DNA of 52,496 nt. Source: Burkholderiales bacterium (GTDB lineage: Bacteria > Pseudomonadota > Gammaproteobacteria > Burkholderiales > Burkholderiaceae_C). The position numbers and the translations under genes were made by a program. Location: assembly GCA_028872015.1 (NCBI GenBank), contig JAGWLO010000018.1, positions 1 through 52,496 on the forward strand, written 5' to 3'. This document shows positions 9,685 to 19,215 of the stretch, piece by piece (position 1 is the stretch's first letter; each line of letters starts with the position of its first letter). The notes under the pieces were generated by a model. That model was not told where the DNA came from and searched no databases. It worked only from the letters and a program-made list of their open reading frames with translations.

Positions 9685-10503
9685 ATGAACCGCATTCGAA
9701 GCCTCATCGTCCTGGGCCTGGCATTGGCCGCCGGCCTGATCGCGCCGGCGGTGCGCGCGGCGCCGCCGCTGGAGACCGGCACGCCCGGCGAGTTGCGGGT
9801 GGCCTACCGCACGGATGACAAGCCGATCTCGTTCCTGCAGGACGGCCAACCGGCCGGATTGCTGATCGACTTGACGAACTCGATCGCCGAGCGCCTGGGC
9901 CTGCACGTCACCTACGTCTCGACCACCTTCGCCGCGATGGTGCCGGCCGTGCGCAACCACTTGTACGACACCGCCGCCTTCGGCGTGCTCGTGACGCCCG
10001 AGCGCCAGGCGGTGGTGAACTTCACGAGCGCGATCGGCTACGGCCAGGCGCAGCTGGTCAGCCGCAAGAGCGCGTCCCTGGCCAAGCTCGAAGACGCCGC
10101 CGGCAAGACCGTGGCCGTGACCACGGGCAGTGCCTTGATCCCGCTGCTGCAGCAGATCGCGCCCAGGGTCACGGTCAAGCAGTTCCCGAACATCGCGTCG
10201 AGCATCAATGCGCTGGTGGCGGGGCAGATCGACGGCCTGTTCACCGGCCTCGCCACCGCCGAGCGCGTGGTCGAGCAGCACCCCGACCTGGTGGCCACGC
10301 AGACGGTGGAAAGCGGCGTCAATGCGCTGCCGGTGGCCAAGGACCGGCCCGGGCTGCTGGCCGCACTCGACCGCGCCATCGCCGCGGCGATGAAGGACGG
10401 CACCTACACGCGGCTGTTCACGAAGTGGAATCCACCCACGATGGCGATCCCCGAGCGCCTGTTCAGCGACTACCCGGGCATGCCACGCCCGGCGGCACGC
10501 TGA
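9685..10503 (+). CDS. Periplasmic substrate-binding protein of a polar amino-acid ABC transporter
   Basis: This 272-residue protein has a signal peptide (MNRIRSLIVLGLALAAGLIAP, probable cleavage after AVRA) and the solute-binding family 3 fold used for amino acids and opines. Early motifs GELRVAYRTDDKPISFLQDG and QPAGLLIDLTNSIAERLGL match this family; later come GKTVAVTTGSALIPLLQQ and IDGLFTGLATAERVV. It heads an operon with a permease (16 bp downstream) and an ATPase. The ligand cannot be read from the sequence; the linked lyase suggests an amino-acid-like or carboxylated compound. Confidence 0.88.
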   Translation: MNRIRSLIVLGLALAAGLIAPAVRAAPPLETGTPGELRVAYRTDDKPISFLQDGQPAGLLIDLTNSIAERLGLHVTYVSTTFAAMVPAVRNHLYDTAAFGVLVTPERQAVVNFTSAIGYGQAQLVSRKSASLAKLEDAAGKTVAVTTGSALIPLLQQIAPRVTVKQFPNIASSINALVAGQIDGLFTGLATAERVVEQHPDLVATQTVESGVNALPVAKDRPGLLAALDRAIAAAMKDGTYTRLFTKWNPPTMAIPERLFSDYPGMPRPAAR

Positions 10504-10519
10504 AGCCCGGGGCGCCGCC

Positions 10520-11251
10520 ATGCCCGAGGGCCTGCACCGGATCTTCGCCACCTTCTTCGACCCCGTCCTGATCGTCAGGGCGCTGCCGGAGCTGCTGTCG
10601 GTGGGCCTGCCGAACACGCTGCTGCTGTCGGTGTTCGCCAGCGCCATCGGCATCACGCTGGGCCTGCTGGTGGCCGGCGGGCTGATGTCCGCGCAGGCCG
10701 CGATCCGCCTGCCGTGCCGCGGCTATGTCGACGTGCTGCGCGGCCTGCCGCACATCCTCACCGTCTACCTGATCGGCCAGGGCCTGCCGCTGGCCGGCCT
10801 GAGCCTGTTCGGCGACAACACCTACGGCTACGCGGCGCTGGCGATCGGCCTCATCGAGAGCGCCTACTTCGCCGAGATCTTCCGCGCCGGCTTCCAGAGC
10901 GTCGACCGCGGCCAGGTCGAGGCCGCGCGCAGCACCGGCATGACGCGGCGGCAGACCCTGCGCCACATCGTCGTGCCGCAGGGCATCCGGCGCGTGCTGC
11001 CGCCGCTGACGGGCCAGTTCATCCTCGTCATCAAGGCCACGTCGCTCGTCTACCTGCTGGGCCTGACGGCCTCGCAGCGCGAGATGTTCGCGATCGCGCA
11101 GGACGGCGCGATCAACAACGCCAACCTCAGCCCGCTCACGGCCGCCGGGCTGATCTATCTGGCGCTGACGATCCCCACCACCTATGCCGTGAACGCCTGG
11201 GATCGCCGGCTGCGCCGCGGGCACTCGTCGCGCCCGCTGGCGGTCGAATAG
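10520..11251 (+). CDS. Amino-acid ABC transporter permease
   Basis: This is a 243-residue inner-membrane permease of the His/Glu/Gln type. It has several hydrophobic segments and the cytoplasmic ATPase-contact loop EAARSTGMTRRQTLRHIVVPQGIRR, which corresponds to the EAA motif (E-A-A-x3-G). YVDVLRGLPHILTVYLIG also fits the family. Only one permease gene is present, so the transporter may work as a homodimer. The next gene, the ATPase, begins 1 nt after the stop. Confidence 0.9.
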   Translation: MPEGLHRIFATFFDPVLIVRALPELLSVGLPNTLLLSVFASAIGITLGLLVAGGLMSAQAAIRLPCRGYVDVLRGLPHILTVYLIGQGLPLAGLSLFGDNTYGYAALAIGLIESAYFAEIFRAGFQSVDRGQVEAARSTGMTRRQTLRHIVVPQGIRRVLPPLTGQFILVIKATSLVYLLGLTASQREMFAIAQDGAINNANLSPLTAAGLIYLALTIPTTYAVNAWDRRLRRGHSSRPLAVE

Positions 11252-11252
11252 C

Positions 11253-12014
11253 GTGGCGGCCCAGCGCATGCGCCCCAGGCCGGCCGGCACCCGCGTGCGC
11301 TTCGAGCAGGTCGGCAAGTCGTACGGCCGCGTGCCGGTGCTGCAAGGCATCGATCTCGAGGTGCCGGGCGGCAGCACCACCTGCATCGTCGGCCCTTCGG
11401 GCTCGGGCAAGTCGACCCTGCTGCGTTGCGCCAACCTGATGGAGCGCCCCGAGCGGGGGCACATCTGGCTCGGCGAGAGCGACATCACCGCCCCCGGCGT
11501 CGACGTCGACGCCGTGCGCCAGCGCGTGGGCATGGTGTTCCAGCACTCCCACCTCTACCCGCACCTCGGCGTGCTCGACAACGTGAGCCTGGCCCTGCGC
11601 CAGGTGCGCCGGATGGCACGCGAGCCGGCCGAAGCGCTGGCGCGCGAGCAGCTGCGTGCGGTCGGGCTCGAAGGCCTCGAAGGCCGCCGGCCGGCCGACC
11701 TCTCGGGCGGCCAGCAGCAGCGGGTGGCGATCGCGCGCGCGCTGGCGATGGCGCCCGAGGTGATGCTGTTCGACGAGGCGACCTCGGCCCTCGACCCCGA
11801 GCTGGTGAAAGGGGTGCTCGCCGTGATGCGCGAGCTGGCCCGCCGCGGCATGACGATGCTGGTGGTGACGCACGAGATGCACTTCGCGCGCGAGGTGGCC
11901 GGCCAGGTCGTGTTCGTCGACGCCGGCCGCGTGCTCGAGGTCGCGCCGCCGGACGAATTCTTCAGCCGGCCGAAGCATCCGCGGCTGCGCCACTTTCTCG
12001 ACCAGGTCCTTTGA
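11253..12014 (+). CDS. Amino-acid ABC transporter ATP-binding protein
   Basis: This 253-residue ATPase drives the transporter encoded just upstream. All nucleotide-binding motifs are present: Walker A GPSGSGKST, Q-loop VFQHSHLYPHLGVLDN, signature LSGGQQQR, Walker B VMLFDEATSALDPE and the H-loop VVTHEM. I used the GTG at 11253, one nt after the permease stop; ATG 11268 is an equally good alternative and removes five residues. The N-terminus MRPRPAGTRVRFEQVGKSYG resembles GlnQ/HisP-type proteins. Confidence 0.93.
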   Translation: MAAQRMRPRPAGTRVRFEQVGKSYGRVPVLQGIDLEVPGGSTTCIVGPSGSGKSTLLRCANLMERPERGHIWLGESDITAPGVDVDAVRQRVGMVFQHSHLYPHLGVLDNVSLALRQVRRMAREPAEALAREQLRAVGLEGLEGRRPADLSGGQQQRVAIARALAMAPEVMLFDEATSALDPELVKGVLAVMRELARRGMTMLVVTHEMHFAREVAGQVVFVDAGRVLEVAPPDEFFSRPKHPRLRHFLDQVL

Positions 12015-12027
12015 TGCCGAGCCGCCC

Positions 12028-13407
12028 ATGCCCATGCCCATGCCCAACACCACCCCGTCCCGACCCACGATCGCCGAGATCCGCGAGCTGTTCACACCGC
12101 GCAGCCAGTGGCAAGCCTGGCTCGAGATCGAGGCCACGCTGGCCGAGACGCAGGCCGAGCTGGGCATCATCCCGGCCGCGGCGGCGGCCGAGATCCGGCG
12201 CAAGGCGAACTTCGACCATGTCGACCCGCAGGCGCTGGCCGCCGACATCACGCGCACCCGGGCGCCCATCGTCTCGCTCGTGCGCGCGCTGGCGCGCGCC
12301 TGCGACGGCGACGCCGGCGGCTGGGTGCACTGGGGCGCGACGACGCAGAACGTGATGCAGACCGCGCGCAGCTGGCTCCTGCGGCGGGCGCATGAGGCCT
12401 TCATGGCCCGGCTCGGCGATCTGCTGGCGAAGCTGGCCGACCTGGCCGAGTCGAGTGCGGACATGCTGGTCGCGGGGCGCACCAACTTCCGCCAAGGCCT
12501 GCCCATCACCTTCGGCTTCAAGGCCGCGGCCTGGATCGAGGAATTCCTGCGCCATCGGCAGCGCTTCGAAGGTGCCGAGCCGCGCGTGTTCGCGGCGCTG
12601 TGGGGTGGCGCGCTGGGCGCGATGCACGCCTCGGGCGATCAGGGTGTGGCGCTGAACCGGCAGCTGTCGGCGCGGCTCGGCCTGACGCCGCTGGCCGTGC
12701 CCTCGCGGGCCGGCACCGACTACGTTGCCGAGTACGTGCTGCTGCTCGCGCTGCTCAGTGCCAGCTGCTCCAAGATCGCACGCGAGCTGTACACGCTGAT
12801 GGCCGACGAGATCGGCGAGGTGTACGAGGACCAGGACGACGAGGTCGTCGGTTCGAGCACGATGCCCAACAAGGTCAACCCCAAGGTGGCGGTGCAGGTG
12901 ATCGCGCTGGCGGCGCGGCTGCGCAGCCTGACGCCGCTGGCGCTGGAGGCGATGCAGCCCACGCACGAGGGCGACGGCGCGAACAACCAGATGCTCTACG
13001 CGCTGATCGACCAGGCCGGCCCGCTGGCCTACGAGCTGGTGTGCGCGATGGACGAGCTGCTGGGCTGCCTGCGACTCGTGCCCGAGAACATGCGTCGCAA
13101 CCTGGCCCTCAACGGCCCGGCCATGGCGGCCGAGAACGCGATGATGGCGCTCGCGCCGGCGCTCGGCCGCAGCCGCGCCTACGAGGTGGTCAAGCGCGCG
13201 CTGGCCGAGGCGGCGCGCAGCCAGAGCGAGCTGGTCGAGCTGCTGCTCGCCGACGAAGCGGTGAGCGGCGTGGTCGAACCCGGATTCGTGCGGGCGGCGC
13301 TCGACCCGGCCGCGTATACCGGCCGCAGCGCCGAGATGGCGCACGAGATGGCCCGTGAGGCGCGAGCGGCTGCGGTGGCGTTGACGACCCGCAGGCCCGG
13401 CGCCTGA
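12028..13407 (+). CDS. Fumarase/aspartase-superfamily lyase (adenylosuccinate lyase or cycloisomerase-like)
   Basis: This 459-residue enzyme belongs to the class II fumarase/aspartase superfamily, which cleaves C-N or C-O bonds with release of fumarate, or performs cycloisomerisation. The signature loop GSSTMPNKVNP is at residues 275-285, with the catalytic Ser in it. VHWGATTQNVMQT and MQPTHEGDGANNQ are further active-site segments. It resembles the adenylosuccinate lyase / 3-carboxymuconate cycloisomerase branch, but purB function is not implied. It follows the ABC transporter by 13 nt, suggesting catabolism of the imported compound. The start lies in a CCCATG tandem repeat, giving ATGs at 12028, 12034 and 12040. 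Confidence 0.85.
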   Translation: MPMPMPNTTPSRPTIAEIRELFTPRSQWQAWLEIEATLAETQAELGIIPAAAAAEIRRKANFDHVDPQALAADITRTRAPIVSLVRALARACDGDAGGWVHWGATTQNVMQTARSWLLRRAHEAFMARLGDLLAKLADLAESSADMLVAGRTNFRQGLPITFGFKAAAWIEEFLRHRQRFEGAEPRVFAALWGGALGAMHASGDQGVALNRQLSARLGLTPLAVPSRAGTDYVAEYVLLLALLSASCSKIARELYTLMADEIGEVYEDQDDEVVGSSTMPNKVNPKVAVQVIALAARLRSLTPLALEAMQPTHEGDGANNQMLYALIDQAGPLAYELVCAMDELLGCLRLVPENMRRNLALNGPAMAAENAMMALAPALGRSRAYEVVKRALAEAARSQSELVELLLADEAVSGVVEPGFVRAALDPAAYTGRSAEMAHEMAREARAAAVALTTRRPGA

Positions 13408-13864
13408 GCCCCAGGACGGGCGCCCTCAATGCCGCGGCGCGGCGCCGTTCAGCCCTGCATCGCGCTTCTTGACCGCCGGACGCTTACGCCTGGCGACGAT
13501 CCCGCCCTGGGCGGGATGGATGACTTACCGACGCAGGGGTACGGGCCCCCGTCGGCTACCAAGGGGTGCCAGGAAGCCGAGCTTCGGTACGCAGGTCCGG
13601 CCGGCCGGAGCCGGCTCGCGGCCACCACCAGGGAGGCGGGGTACCGGCCGACGCGTCACTGGATCCGTCAACCCTTGCGGGCGCGATGGGCCACCTGCCG
13701 GGTGCGGCAGGTGTACGCTGCCCTGCGTTCGCCGCGGCCGCAAGGACCCGCATCGCGCCGCGCCCGCCGTCTCCCAGGCGTGATGCTGACCGTGTACGCG
13801 GGCACGCAGAAGCGACCGCCGCCACGATCTCGCGGCGCCAAGGCCTGTGGCGCAGGAAGCAGAC
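13408..13864. other. Gene-free 457-bp region with several strong hairpins
   Basis: No credible protein was seen in either strand; open frames here are short and compositionally odd. Exact stems are visible: ATCCCGCC/GGCGGGAT (13499-13506 with 13510-13517), CCGACG/CGTCGG (13528-13533 with 13550-13555, enclosing a GGGG/CCCC stem), CCGA/TCGG (13577-13580 with 13584-13587), and CACCTGCC/GGCAGGTG (13692-13699 with 13706-13713). It lies between convergent genes, so it is not a 5' leader. It may be a free-standing or 3' RNA, a repeat element or decayed DNA. Confidence 0.55.
13692..13713. terminator. Strong hairpin between convergent genes (possible transcription end, no T-run)
   Basis: CACCTGCC and GGCAGGTG form an exact 8-bp stem with a 6-nt loop. 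It sits between the lyase and the SDR gene, which converge. Neither side has a run of T, so intrinsic termination is uncertain; it may instead be part of the larger structured region. Confidence 0.3.
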
Positions 13865-14677
13865 TCACACCATGAGCATGCCGCCGTCCAGCAGGATGGA
13901 CTGGCCGGTCATGCCGTCGCTCTCGGCCGAGCCCAGGTAGACCGCCAGGTGCGCGATCTCCTGCGGCTGCAGGAACCGCCGCAGCGGCACACGGGCTTTG
14001 CCGTTGGCCAGGATCTGCTCGAAGCTCAGGCCCGTGATGGCCGCGTGCGCGCTGAACGACTGCAGCATGTCGGTCTCGACGAAGCCGGGGCAGATCGCGT
14101 TGATGCAGATGCCCAGCGGCCCCAGTTCCTGCGCCGCGCAGCGCGTCAGCCCCACCAGCGCGTGCTTGCTGGCGTTGTAGGCGCTCTGGTTCATCGAGCC
14201 GGCCTTGCCGGCCGTGCTGGCGATATTGACCACCTTGCCGGCGCCCTGGGCGCGCATCTGGCGCAGGCTGAGCTGCAGCACGTGGAAGGCACCGTACAGG
14301 TTCACCTGCATCACGCGGTCGAAGTCCTCGGGCGCCGTGTCCAGCAGGCTGGCGGCGTGGTACACGCCGGCGTTGTTGACGAGCACGTCGATGCCGCCCA
14401 GGCCCGCCACCGCCGCATCCACCAGGCCCTGCACGGCAGCGCGGTCCGCCACGTCCACCGCTTGCGCCAGCACGCGGGCGCCGCGCGCCTCGGCCTGCGC
14501 CTGCGTCTCGGCCAGGCCGGCCAGCGTGGTGGCGGCCAGGTACAAGCTTGCGCCTTCCTCGGCATAGCGCAAGGCGATGGCCTGGCCGATGCCGCGGCTG
14601 GCACCTGTGATGAGGACGCGGCGGCCGGCCAGCCTGCCGGGGCGGGCGGACGGTGTCGCAGAGGTCCGTGCAGTCAT
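13865..14677 (-). CDS. SDR-family oxidoreductase
   Basis: This 270-residue classical short-chain dehydrogenase/reductase has the cofactor motif TGASRGIG (residues 24-31), NNAG (101-104), and catalytic Ser154, Tyr167 and Lys171 (SAYNASK). The C-terminus GMTGQSILLDGGMLMV is typical. Classical SDRs oxidise alcohols or reduce ketones with NAD(P)(H). The sequence resembles the 3-oxoacyl-ACP reductase and acetoin/diol dehydrogenase group, but the substrate cannot be assigned. ATG 14677 is used. It is probably a single gene, as the next minus-strand gene upstream is 169 bp away. Confidence 0.9.
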   Translation of the reverse strand: MTARTSATPSARPGRLAGRRVLITGASRGIGQAIALRYAEEGASLYLAATTLAGLAETQAQAEARGARVLAQAVDVADRAAVQGLVDAAVAGLGGIDVLVNNAGVYHAASLLDTAPEDFDRVMQVNLYGAFHVLQLSLRQMRAQGAGKVVNIASTAGKAGSMNQSAYNASKHALVGLTRCAAQELGPLGICINAICPGFVETDMLQSFSAHAAITGLSFEQILANGKARVPLRRFLQPQEIAHLAVYLGSAESDGMTGQSILLDGGMLMV

Positions 14678-14846
14678 CGGTGCGATCCTGTGAACATGGG
14701 CGAGCCAGCCTCATGCGGCTTGGTGACGACCGCCGAAGCGTCGCCACCAGGGCGCGTCCCCGGCGGGATGAATCCGGAGAAAGTGGGAGTGCCGGCGGGG
14801 CGATCGCCCATCGCAGACAGGCCCTGGCTGGATCCCGCCGTACCCC

Positions 14847-15941
14847 TTACCTTGCCGTCGGCGCCATCACCAGCAGGCGGAAGCTGCCCGGCTTGATGGC
14901 TGGCCGCCCGTGTGCGGCCCCGGCCGGCGCTTCCTCGAAGTCGGCCGTCACCAGGTAGACGTCGTGGCTCACCGGGTTGAGCGCCATCGTCCTGGCGCCG
15001 CGCCGGGTGGGGGCATCCTGCACCACGCGGTAGCGGTCGCCACCTTCGGCCCGCACCACGGTCAGCGTGCCGTCGCCCTGCGAGCTGAAGGCCAGGTGCG
15101 CGGCCGCATCGTAGGCGTCGGCGTCGACGCCCTGGCCGATCGGCAGCGTGCTCACGACGGCGCCGTTGTCGGCATCGACGACCACCATCTGGCGGTTGTG
15201 GCAGCCGGCGAAGAGCCGGTGCGCGGCGGCGTCGATGGCCAGCGCCGACGGGTCGTCGCAGCCCTTCAGCGGCCAGGTGGCGACCACGCGGCCGCTGGCC
15301 GTGTCGATGGCGGTGAGCTCGCTCTTGTTCTCGATGTTGACGTAGATCCGGCCGCGGCCGTCGACGGCCGCGGCCTCGGGCTTGCCGTCGAGCGCGATCG
15401 TGCCCACCACGCGGTCGGTGGTGGCGTCGATGATGGTGGCATTGCTGCTGCGCCCGTTGAACGTGAAGACACGGTGCGATCCGCGGTCGTAGGCGATGAA
15501 GTCGGGGTTCTCGCCCGTGGTCTTGAGCTTGGTCTTCACCTGCAGCGTCTTCAGGTCGAACACGGAGACGGTGTTCTCCTGGCCGTTGCTGGTGTAGCCC
15601 TTGCCCAGGTCGTCGGCCAGGGCCACGCCGTGGACGCCGGGCGTGTCGCCGATCTCGCCCGTGACGCGGCCGGTGGTGGGGTCGACCACCTGCACGTGGG
15701 TGGCATGGGCGATGAAGAGCCGGTTCGACGCCGCGTCGTAGGCCAGGTAGTCCCACCAGCCGTCGCCCGCGATCGGGTAGCTGGCCTTCAGGGCGTACCG
15801 GACCGCAGGGGCTGCAGGTGCTGCGGGTGCCGCAGAGGCAGCCGGCGCCGCCGCAGGGGCTGCCAGCGGGGCCGCAGCCAGCGCGGCCAGGGCAAGCAGG
15901 GCGGGAAGCCGGGCCGCTGCGCGTTTGGACGTCATGGGCAC
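14847..15941 (-). CDS. Secreted YncE/YVTN-type beta-propeller protein
   Basis: This 364-residue protein has a signal peptide (about residues 5-28) followed by an Ala/Pro-rich stretch (about 29-46). Repeats of about 40 residues follow, of the kind RLFIAHATHVQVVDPTTGRV, TVSVFDLKTLQVKTKLKT, NATIIDATTDRVVGTIALDG, ELTAIDTASGRVVATWPLKG and QMVVVDADNGAVVSTLPIGQ. These are YVTN/YncE-type beta-propeller blades. Such proteins are periplasmic or secreted and often bind ligands or nucleic acid; no catalytic residues can be named. Function unknown. The start could also be the ATG two codons later (15935). Confidence 0.82.
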   Translation of the reverse strand: MPMTSKRAAARLPALLALAALAAAPLAAPAAAPAASAAPAAPAAPAVRYALKASYPIAGDGWWDYLAYDAASNRLFIAHATHVQVVDPTTGRVTGEIGDTPGVHGVALADDLGKGYTSNGQENTVSVFDLKTLQVKTKLKTTGENPDFIAYDRGSHRVFTFNGRSSNATIIDATTDRVVGTIALDGKPEAAAVDGRGRIYVNIENKSELTAIDTASGRVVATWPLKGCDDPSALAIDAAAHRLFAGCHNRQMVVVDADNGAVVSTLPIGQGVDADAYDAAAHLAFSSQGDGTLTVVRAEGGDRYRVVQDAPTRRGARTMALNPVSHDVYLVTADFEEAPAGAAHGRPAIKPGSFRLLVMAPTAR

Positions 15942-16207
15942 TCCAGGAAATCGAGTCGAGGTGGGATGACTGTAGCGTGGGGCTCGCCGGCCTCGGCGGA
16001 CGCGGACCCATCGGCCAACAGGGCCACCGCTGGTTCAAGGCTAGGATCGTCTACAGCCCGTCCCGGGGCGGGGGTCCGCCGGGCCTTGGCCGCGGCGAGC
16101 CCAGGGCGGGGCCGGCAGGGCATGGAAGTACGCATCCGGCACGCGGTCGGGCTTACGATCCGGCGCGAATGCGGCGTCAGGCCGCGGCCATCGCCAGAGA
16201 GCCTCCG

Positions 16208-17023
16208 ATGCTGTCACGCACCTACCTTTTCGTGCCCGGCAACCGGCCCGAGCGTTTCGCCAAGGCGCTGGCCAGCGGTGCCGATGCGGTGATCCTGGAC
16301 CTGGAGGATGCGGTGGCCCCCGAGGCCAAGCCGGCGGCGCGCGACGCCATCGCCGGCTGGGTCGCCAGTGCCGAGGCGGGCGACCTCGCCCGCATCGTCG
16401 TGCGCATCAACGAGGCGGCGTCGGCGGACTTCGCCGAAGACCTGCGCCTGCTGGCCGATGCCGGCCTGTCTCAGGCATTGCTGGCCAAGGCCGAGGCGCC
16501 CGAGGCGGTGCAGGCGTTGCGCGCGCGGGTGCCCGGCACGCAGGTGCTGGCCCTGATCGAATCGGCGCGCGGCCTGGCGCAGGTGGAGGCCGTGGCGGCT
16601 TGCGAGGGCATGCAGCGTCTGGTCTTCGGCACGCTGGACTACGCGCTCGACCTCGACCTCGACATTGCCGAGCACGCCGACGGACTGGCCTACGCCGCCA
16701 GCCGCATCGCGCTGGCCTCGCGCCTGGCCGGCCTGCCGGCGCCCGTGGCCGGCGTCACGCCACAGCTGGACGACGAGGCGCGGCTGCTGGCCGACCTGGC
16801 TGAATCACGACGCCATGGCTTCGGTGCCAAGCTGTGCATCCATCCGCGCCAGGTGGCGCCGATCCACGCCGCGCTGGCGCCCAGTGCGCAGGCGCTGGAC
16901 TGGGCGCGGCGCGTGCTGGCCGCCGATGCGGCGTCGCCTGGCGCTGCGCGACTGGACGGCCGGATGATCGACCGCCCGGTGGTGCTGCAGGCCCGGCGCA
17001 CGCTGGCGCGCGCCGGGCGCTGA
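16208..17023 (+). CDS. CoA ester lyase, CitE-like (HpcH/HpaI aldolase family)
   Basis: This 271-residue protein belongs to the HpcH/HpaI aldolase / citrate lyase beta-subunit family, which cleaves or forms C-C bonds of carboxylic CoA esters using Mg2+. Family segments are visible: LFVPGNRPERFAKAL near the start, ADAVILDLEDAVAPEAK, VRINEAAS, ALIESARGLAQVEAV and FGTLDYALDLD, with Glu and Asp metal ligands. It is a stand-alone gene without citrate lyase alpha and gamma subunits, so citrate fermentation is unlikely. The stop lies 2 bp from the convergent hppA stop. ATG 16208 fits the family N-terminus. Confidence 0.87.
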   Translation: MLSRTYLFVPGNRPERFAKALASGADAVILDLEDAVAPEAKPAARDAIAGWVASAEAGDLARIVVRINEAASADFAEDLRLLADAGLSQALLAKAEAPEAVQALRARVPGTQVLALIESARGLAQVEAVAACEGMQRLVFGTLDYALDLDLDIAEHADGLAYAASRIALASRLAGLPAPVAGVTPQLDDEARLLADLAESRRHGFGAKLCIHPRQVAPIHAALAPSAQALDWARRVLAADAASPGAARLDGRMIDRPVVLQARRTLARAGR

Positions 17024-17025
17024 AC

Positions 17026-19215
17026 TCAGCTGGATGCCGCCGATGCGGGCGCAGCCGGCGCGGCGGCGGGCGCCACGTCCGGCATCGCGGCAGGCGCTGC
17101 GGCGGAGGCCGCGGCCGTCGCCGCCGCAGGGGCGGACTCGGTGGCCACGGTCGCCGCCGACACCGGCAGGAGCGGCACGATCAGCAGCGCCACGATGTTG
17201 ATGATCTTGATCAGCGGGTTGACGGCCGGGCCGGCGGTGTCCTTGTAGGGGTCGCCCACGGTGTCGCCGGTGACGGCGGCCTTGTGCGCCTCGCTGCCCT
17301 TGCGGTGCACCTGGCCGTCGGCGGCGGTGAAGCCTTCCTCGATCAGCTTCTTGGCGTTGTCCCAGGCGCCGCCGCCCGTGCACATGCTGATGCCCACGAA
17401 CAGGCCGGTGACGATGGTGCCCATCAGCAGGCCGCCCAACGCGGCCGGGCCGAGCAGCAGGCCGACCAGGATCGGCGCCACCACCGGCAGCAGCGAGGGC
17501 ACCACCATCTCCTTGATGGCGGCGGTGGTGAGCATGTCGACCGCGGCGCTGTAGTCGGGCTTCTTCTTACCGGCCATGATCTCGCCGCCCTGGAACTGGC
17601 GCCGCACCTCGACCACCACCGCGCCGGCGGCGCGGCCCACCGCTTCCATCGCCATTGCGCCGAAGAGATAGGGGATGAGGCCGCCGATGAACAGGCCGAC
17701 GATGACCTTGTGGTCCGACAGGTCGAAGCTCAGGTGCATGCCGCGCGCTTCGAGGGCGTGCGTGTAGTCGGCGAACAGCACCAGCGCGGCCAGGCCGGCC
17801 GAGCCGATGGCGTAGCCCTTGGTCACCGCCTTGGTGGTGTTGCCCACCGCGTCCAGCGGGTCGGTGATGTCGCGCACGCTGGCCGGCAACTCGGCCATCT
17901 CGGCGATGCCGCCGGCGTTGTCGGTGATCGGGCCGTAGGCGTCCAGCGCCACGACGATGCCGGCCATGCTCAGCATCGAGGTGGCGGCGATGGCGATGCC
18001 GTACAGGCCGGCGAGCGCGAAGGCGACCCAGATCGCGACGCAGATGAACAGCACCGGGAAGGCGGTGCTCTTCATGCTCACGCCCAGGCCGGCGATGATG
18101 TTGGTGCCGTGGCCGGTGGTGGAGGCCTGCGCGATGTGCTTGACCGGGCCGTACTGGGTGCCGGTGTAGAACTCGGTGATCCAGACCATGGCCGCGGTGA
18201 GCACCAGGCCGACGACGCAGGCACCGAACAGGCGCAGCTGGCTGCCCGCACCCAGCGCGTCGTCGGGGACGATGGCGCGGGTGACGAAGAAGAAGGCCAC
18301 CAGCGAGATCAGGCCGGCGACGACCAGGCCCTTGTACAGGGCCGGCATCACGTTCTTCATGCCGGGACTGGCCTTGACGAAGCTGCAGCCGATGATGGAC
18401 GCGATGATCGACACCCCCGCCAGCAGCAGCGGGTAGATGACGGCGGCCACCGGGGCCGCGGGCACCACCAGCGTGCCCAGCGCCATCGCCGCGATCAAGG
18501 TGACGGCGTAGGTCTCGAACAGGTCGGCCGCCATGCCGGCGCAGTCGCCGACGTTGTCGCCCACGTTGTCGGCGATCACGGCCGGGTTGCGCGGGTCGTC
18601 CTCCGGAATGCCGGCCTCGACCTTGCCCACCAGGTCGGCGCCGACATCGGCGCCCTTGGTGAAGATGCCGCCGCCCAGCCGCGCGAAGATCGAGATGAGC
18701 GACGAGCCGAAGGCCAGCCCGAGCAGCGGCTTGAGCGTGGCCGAGTCGACATGCACGCCGCCGCCGGTGAGCACGTAGAAGAAGATGCCCACCCCCAGCA
18801 GCCCCAGGCCGACCACCAGCATGCCGGTGATGGCGCCGCCCTTGAAGGCCACGTTCAGCGCCGGCCCGATGCCCAGCGTGGCCGCCTGCGCGGTGCGCAC
18901 ATTGGCCTTGACCGAGACGTTCATGCCGATGAAGCCGCAGGCGCCCGAGAGCACGGCGCCCAGCACGAAGCCCGCCGCCGTGAGCTGGCCGAGAAAGAAG
19001 AAGATGAGCGCCGCGAGGATCACGCCGACGAGGGCGATCGTCTTGTACTGCCGCGCCAGGTAGGCCGCGGCGCCCTGCTGGATGGCGCCGGAGATCTCTT
19101 GCATGCGCGCGTTGCCGGCGGGCTGCGCCAGGATCCAGCTGCGCTGCAGGAAGCCGTAGAGCACAGCGGCAAGGCCGCAGGCCAGGGCCACGGTCAGTGC
19201 CATCGAGGTCGTCAT
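17026..19215 (-). CDS. hppA: Membrane proton-translocating pyrophosphatase, K+-independent type
   Basis: This 729-residue integral membrane enzyme hydrolyses PPi and pumps H+ across the inner membrane. The PPi site is intact: [20 protein letters not shown], then [18 protein letters not shown], and [15 protein letters not shown] near the end. Around 15 hydrophobic helices are visible. The K+-dependence determinant reads GNTTKA with Lys462; Lys here marks the K+-independent subfamily (Ala in K+-dependent enzymes). The last roughly 45 residues form an Ala/Pro/Ser-rich tail not needed in other family members. It is divergent from the soluble pyrophosphatase gene. Confidence 0.96.
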   Translation of the reverse strand: MTTSMALTVALACGLAAVLYGFLQRSWILAQPAGNARMQEISGAIQQGAAAYLARQYKTIALVGVILAALIFFFLGQLTAAGFVLGAVLSGACGFIGMNVSVKANVRTAQAATLGIGPALNVAFKGGAITGMLVVGLGLLGVGIFFYVLTGGGVHVDSATLKPLLGLAFGSSLISIFARLGGGIFTKGADVGADLVGKVEAGIPEDDPRNPAVIADNVGDNVGDCAGMAADLFETYAVTLIAAMALGTLVVPAAPVAAVIYPLLLAGVSIIASIIGCSFVKASPGMKNVMPALYKGLVVAGLISLVAFFFVTRAIVPDDALGAGSQLRLFGACVVGLVLTAAMVWITEFYTGTQYGPVKHIAQASTTGHGTNIIAGLGVSMKSTAFPVLFICVAIWVAFALAGLYGIAIAATSMLSMAGIVVALDAYGPITDNAGGIAEMAELPASVRDITDPLDAVGNTTKAVTKGYAIGSAGLAALVLFADYTHALEARGMHLSFDLSDHKVIVGLFIGGLIPYLFGAMAMEAVGRAAGAVVVEVRRQFQGGEIMAGKKKPDYSAAVDMLTTAAIKEMVVPSLLPVVAPILVGLLLGPAALGGLLMGTIVTGLFVGISMCTGGGAWDNAKKLIEEGFTAADGQVHRKGSEAHKAAVTGDTVGDPYKDTAGPAVNPLIKIINIVALLIVPLLPVSAATVATESAPAAATAAASAAAPAAMPDVAPAAAPAAPASAASS

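Noticed and set aside
13408..13864. Cobalamin-type riboswitch suspected from GCCAGGAAGCC and GTCACTGG
   Set aside because: The elements occur in the wrong order, and no gene starts downstream on either strand, since both neighbours converge here.
14722..14748. Imperfect 9-bp inverted repeat upstream of the SDR gene
   Set aside because: It has a central mismatch, is GC-rich like the background and has no promoter-like element near it; chance is likely.
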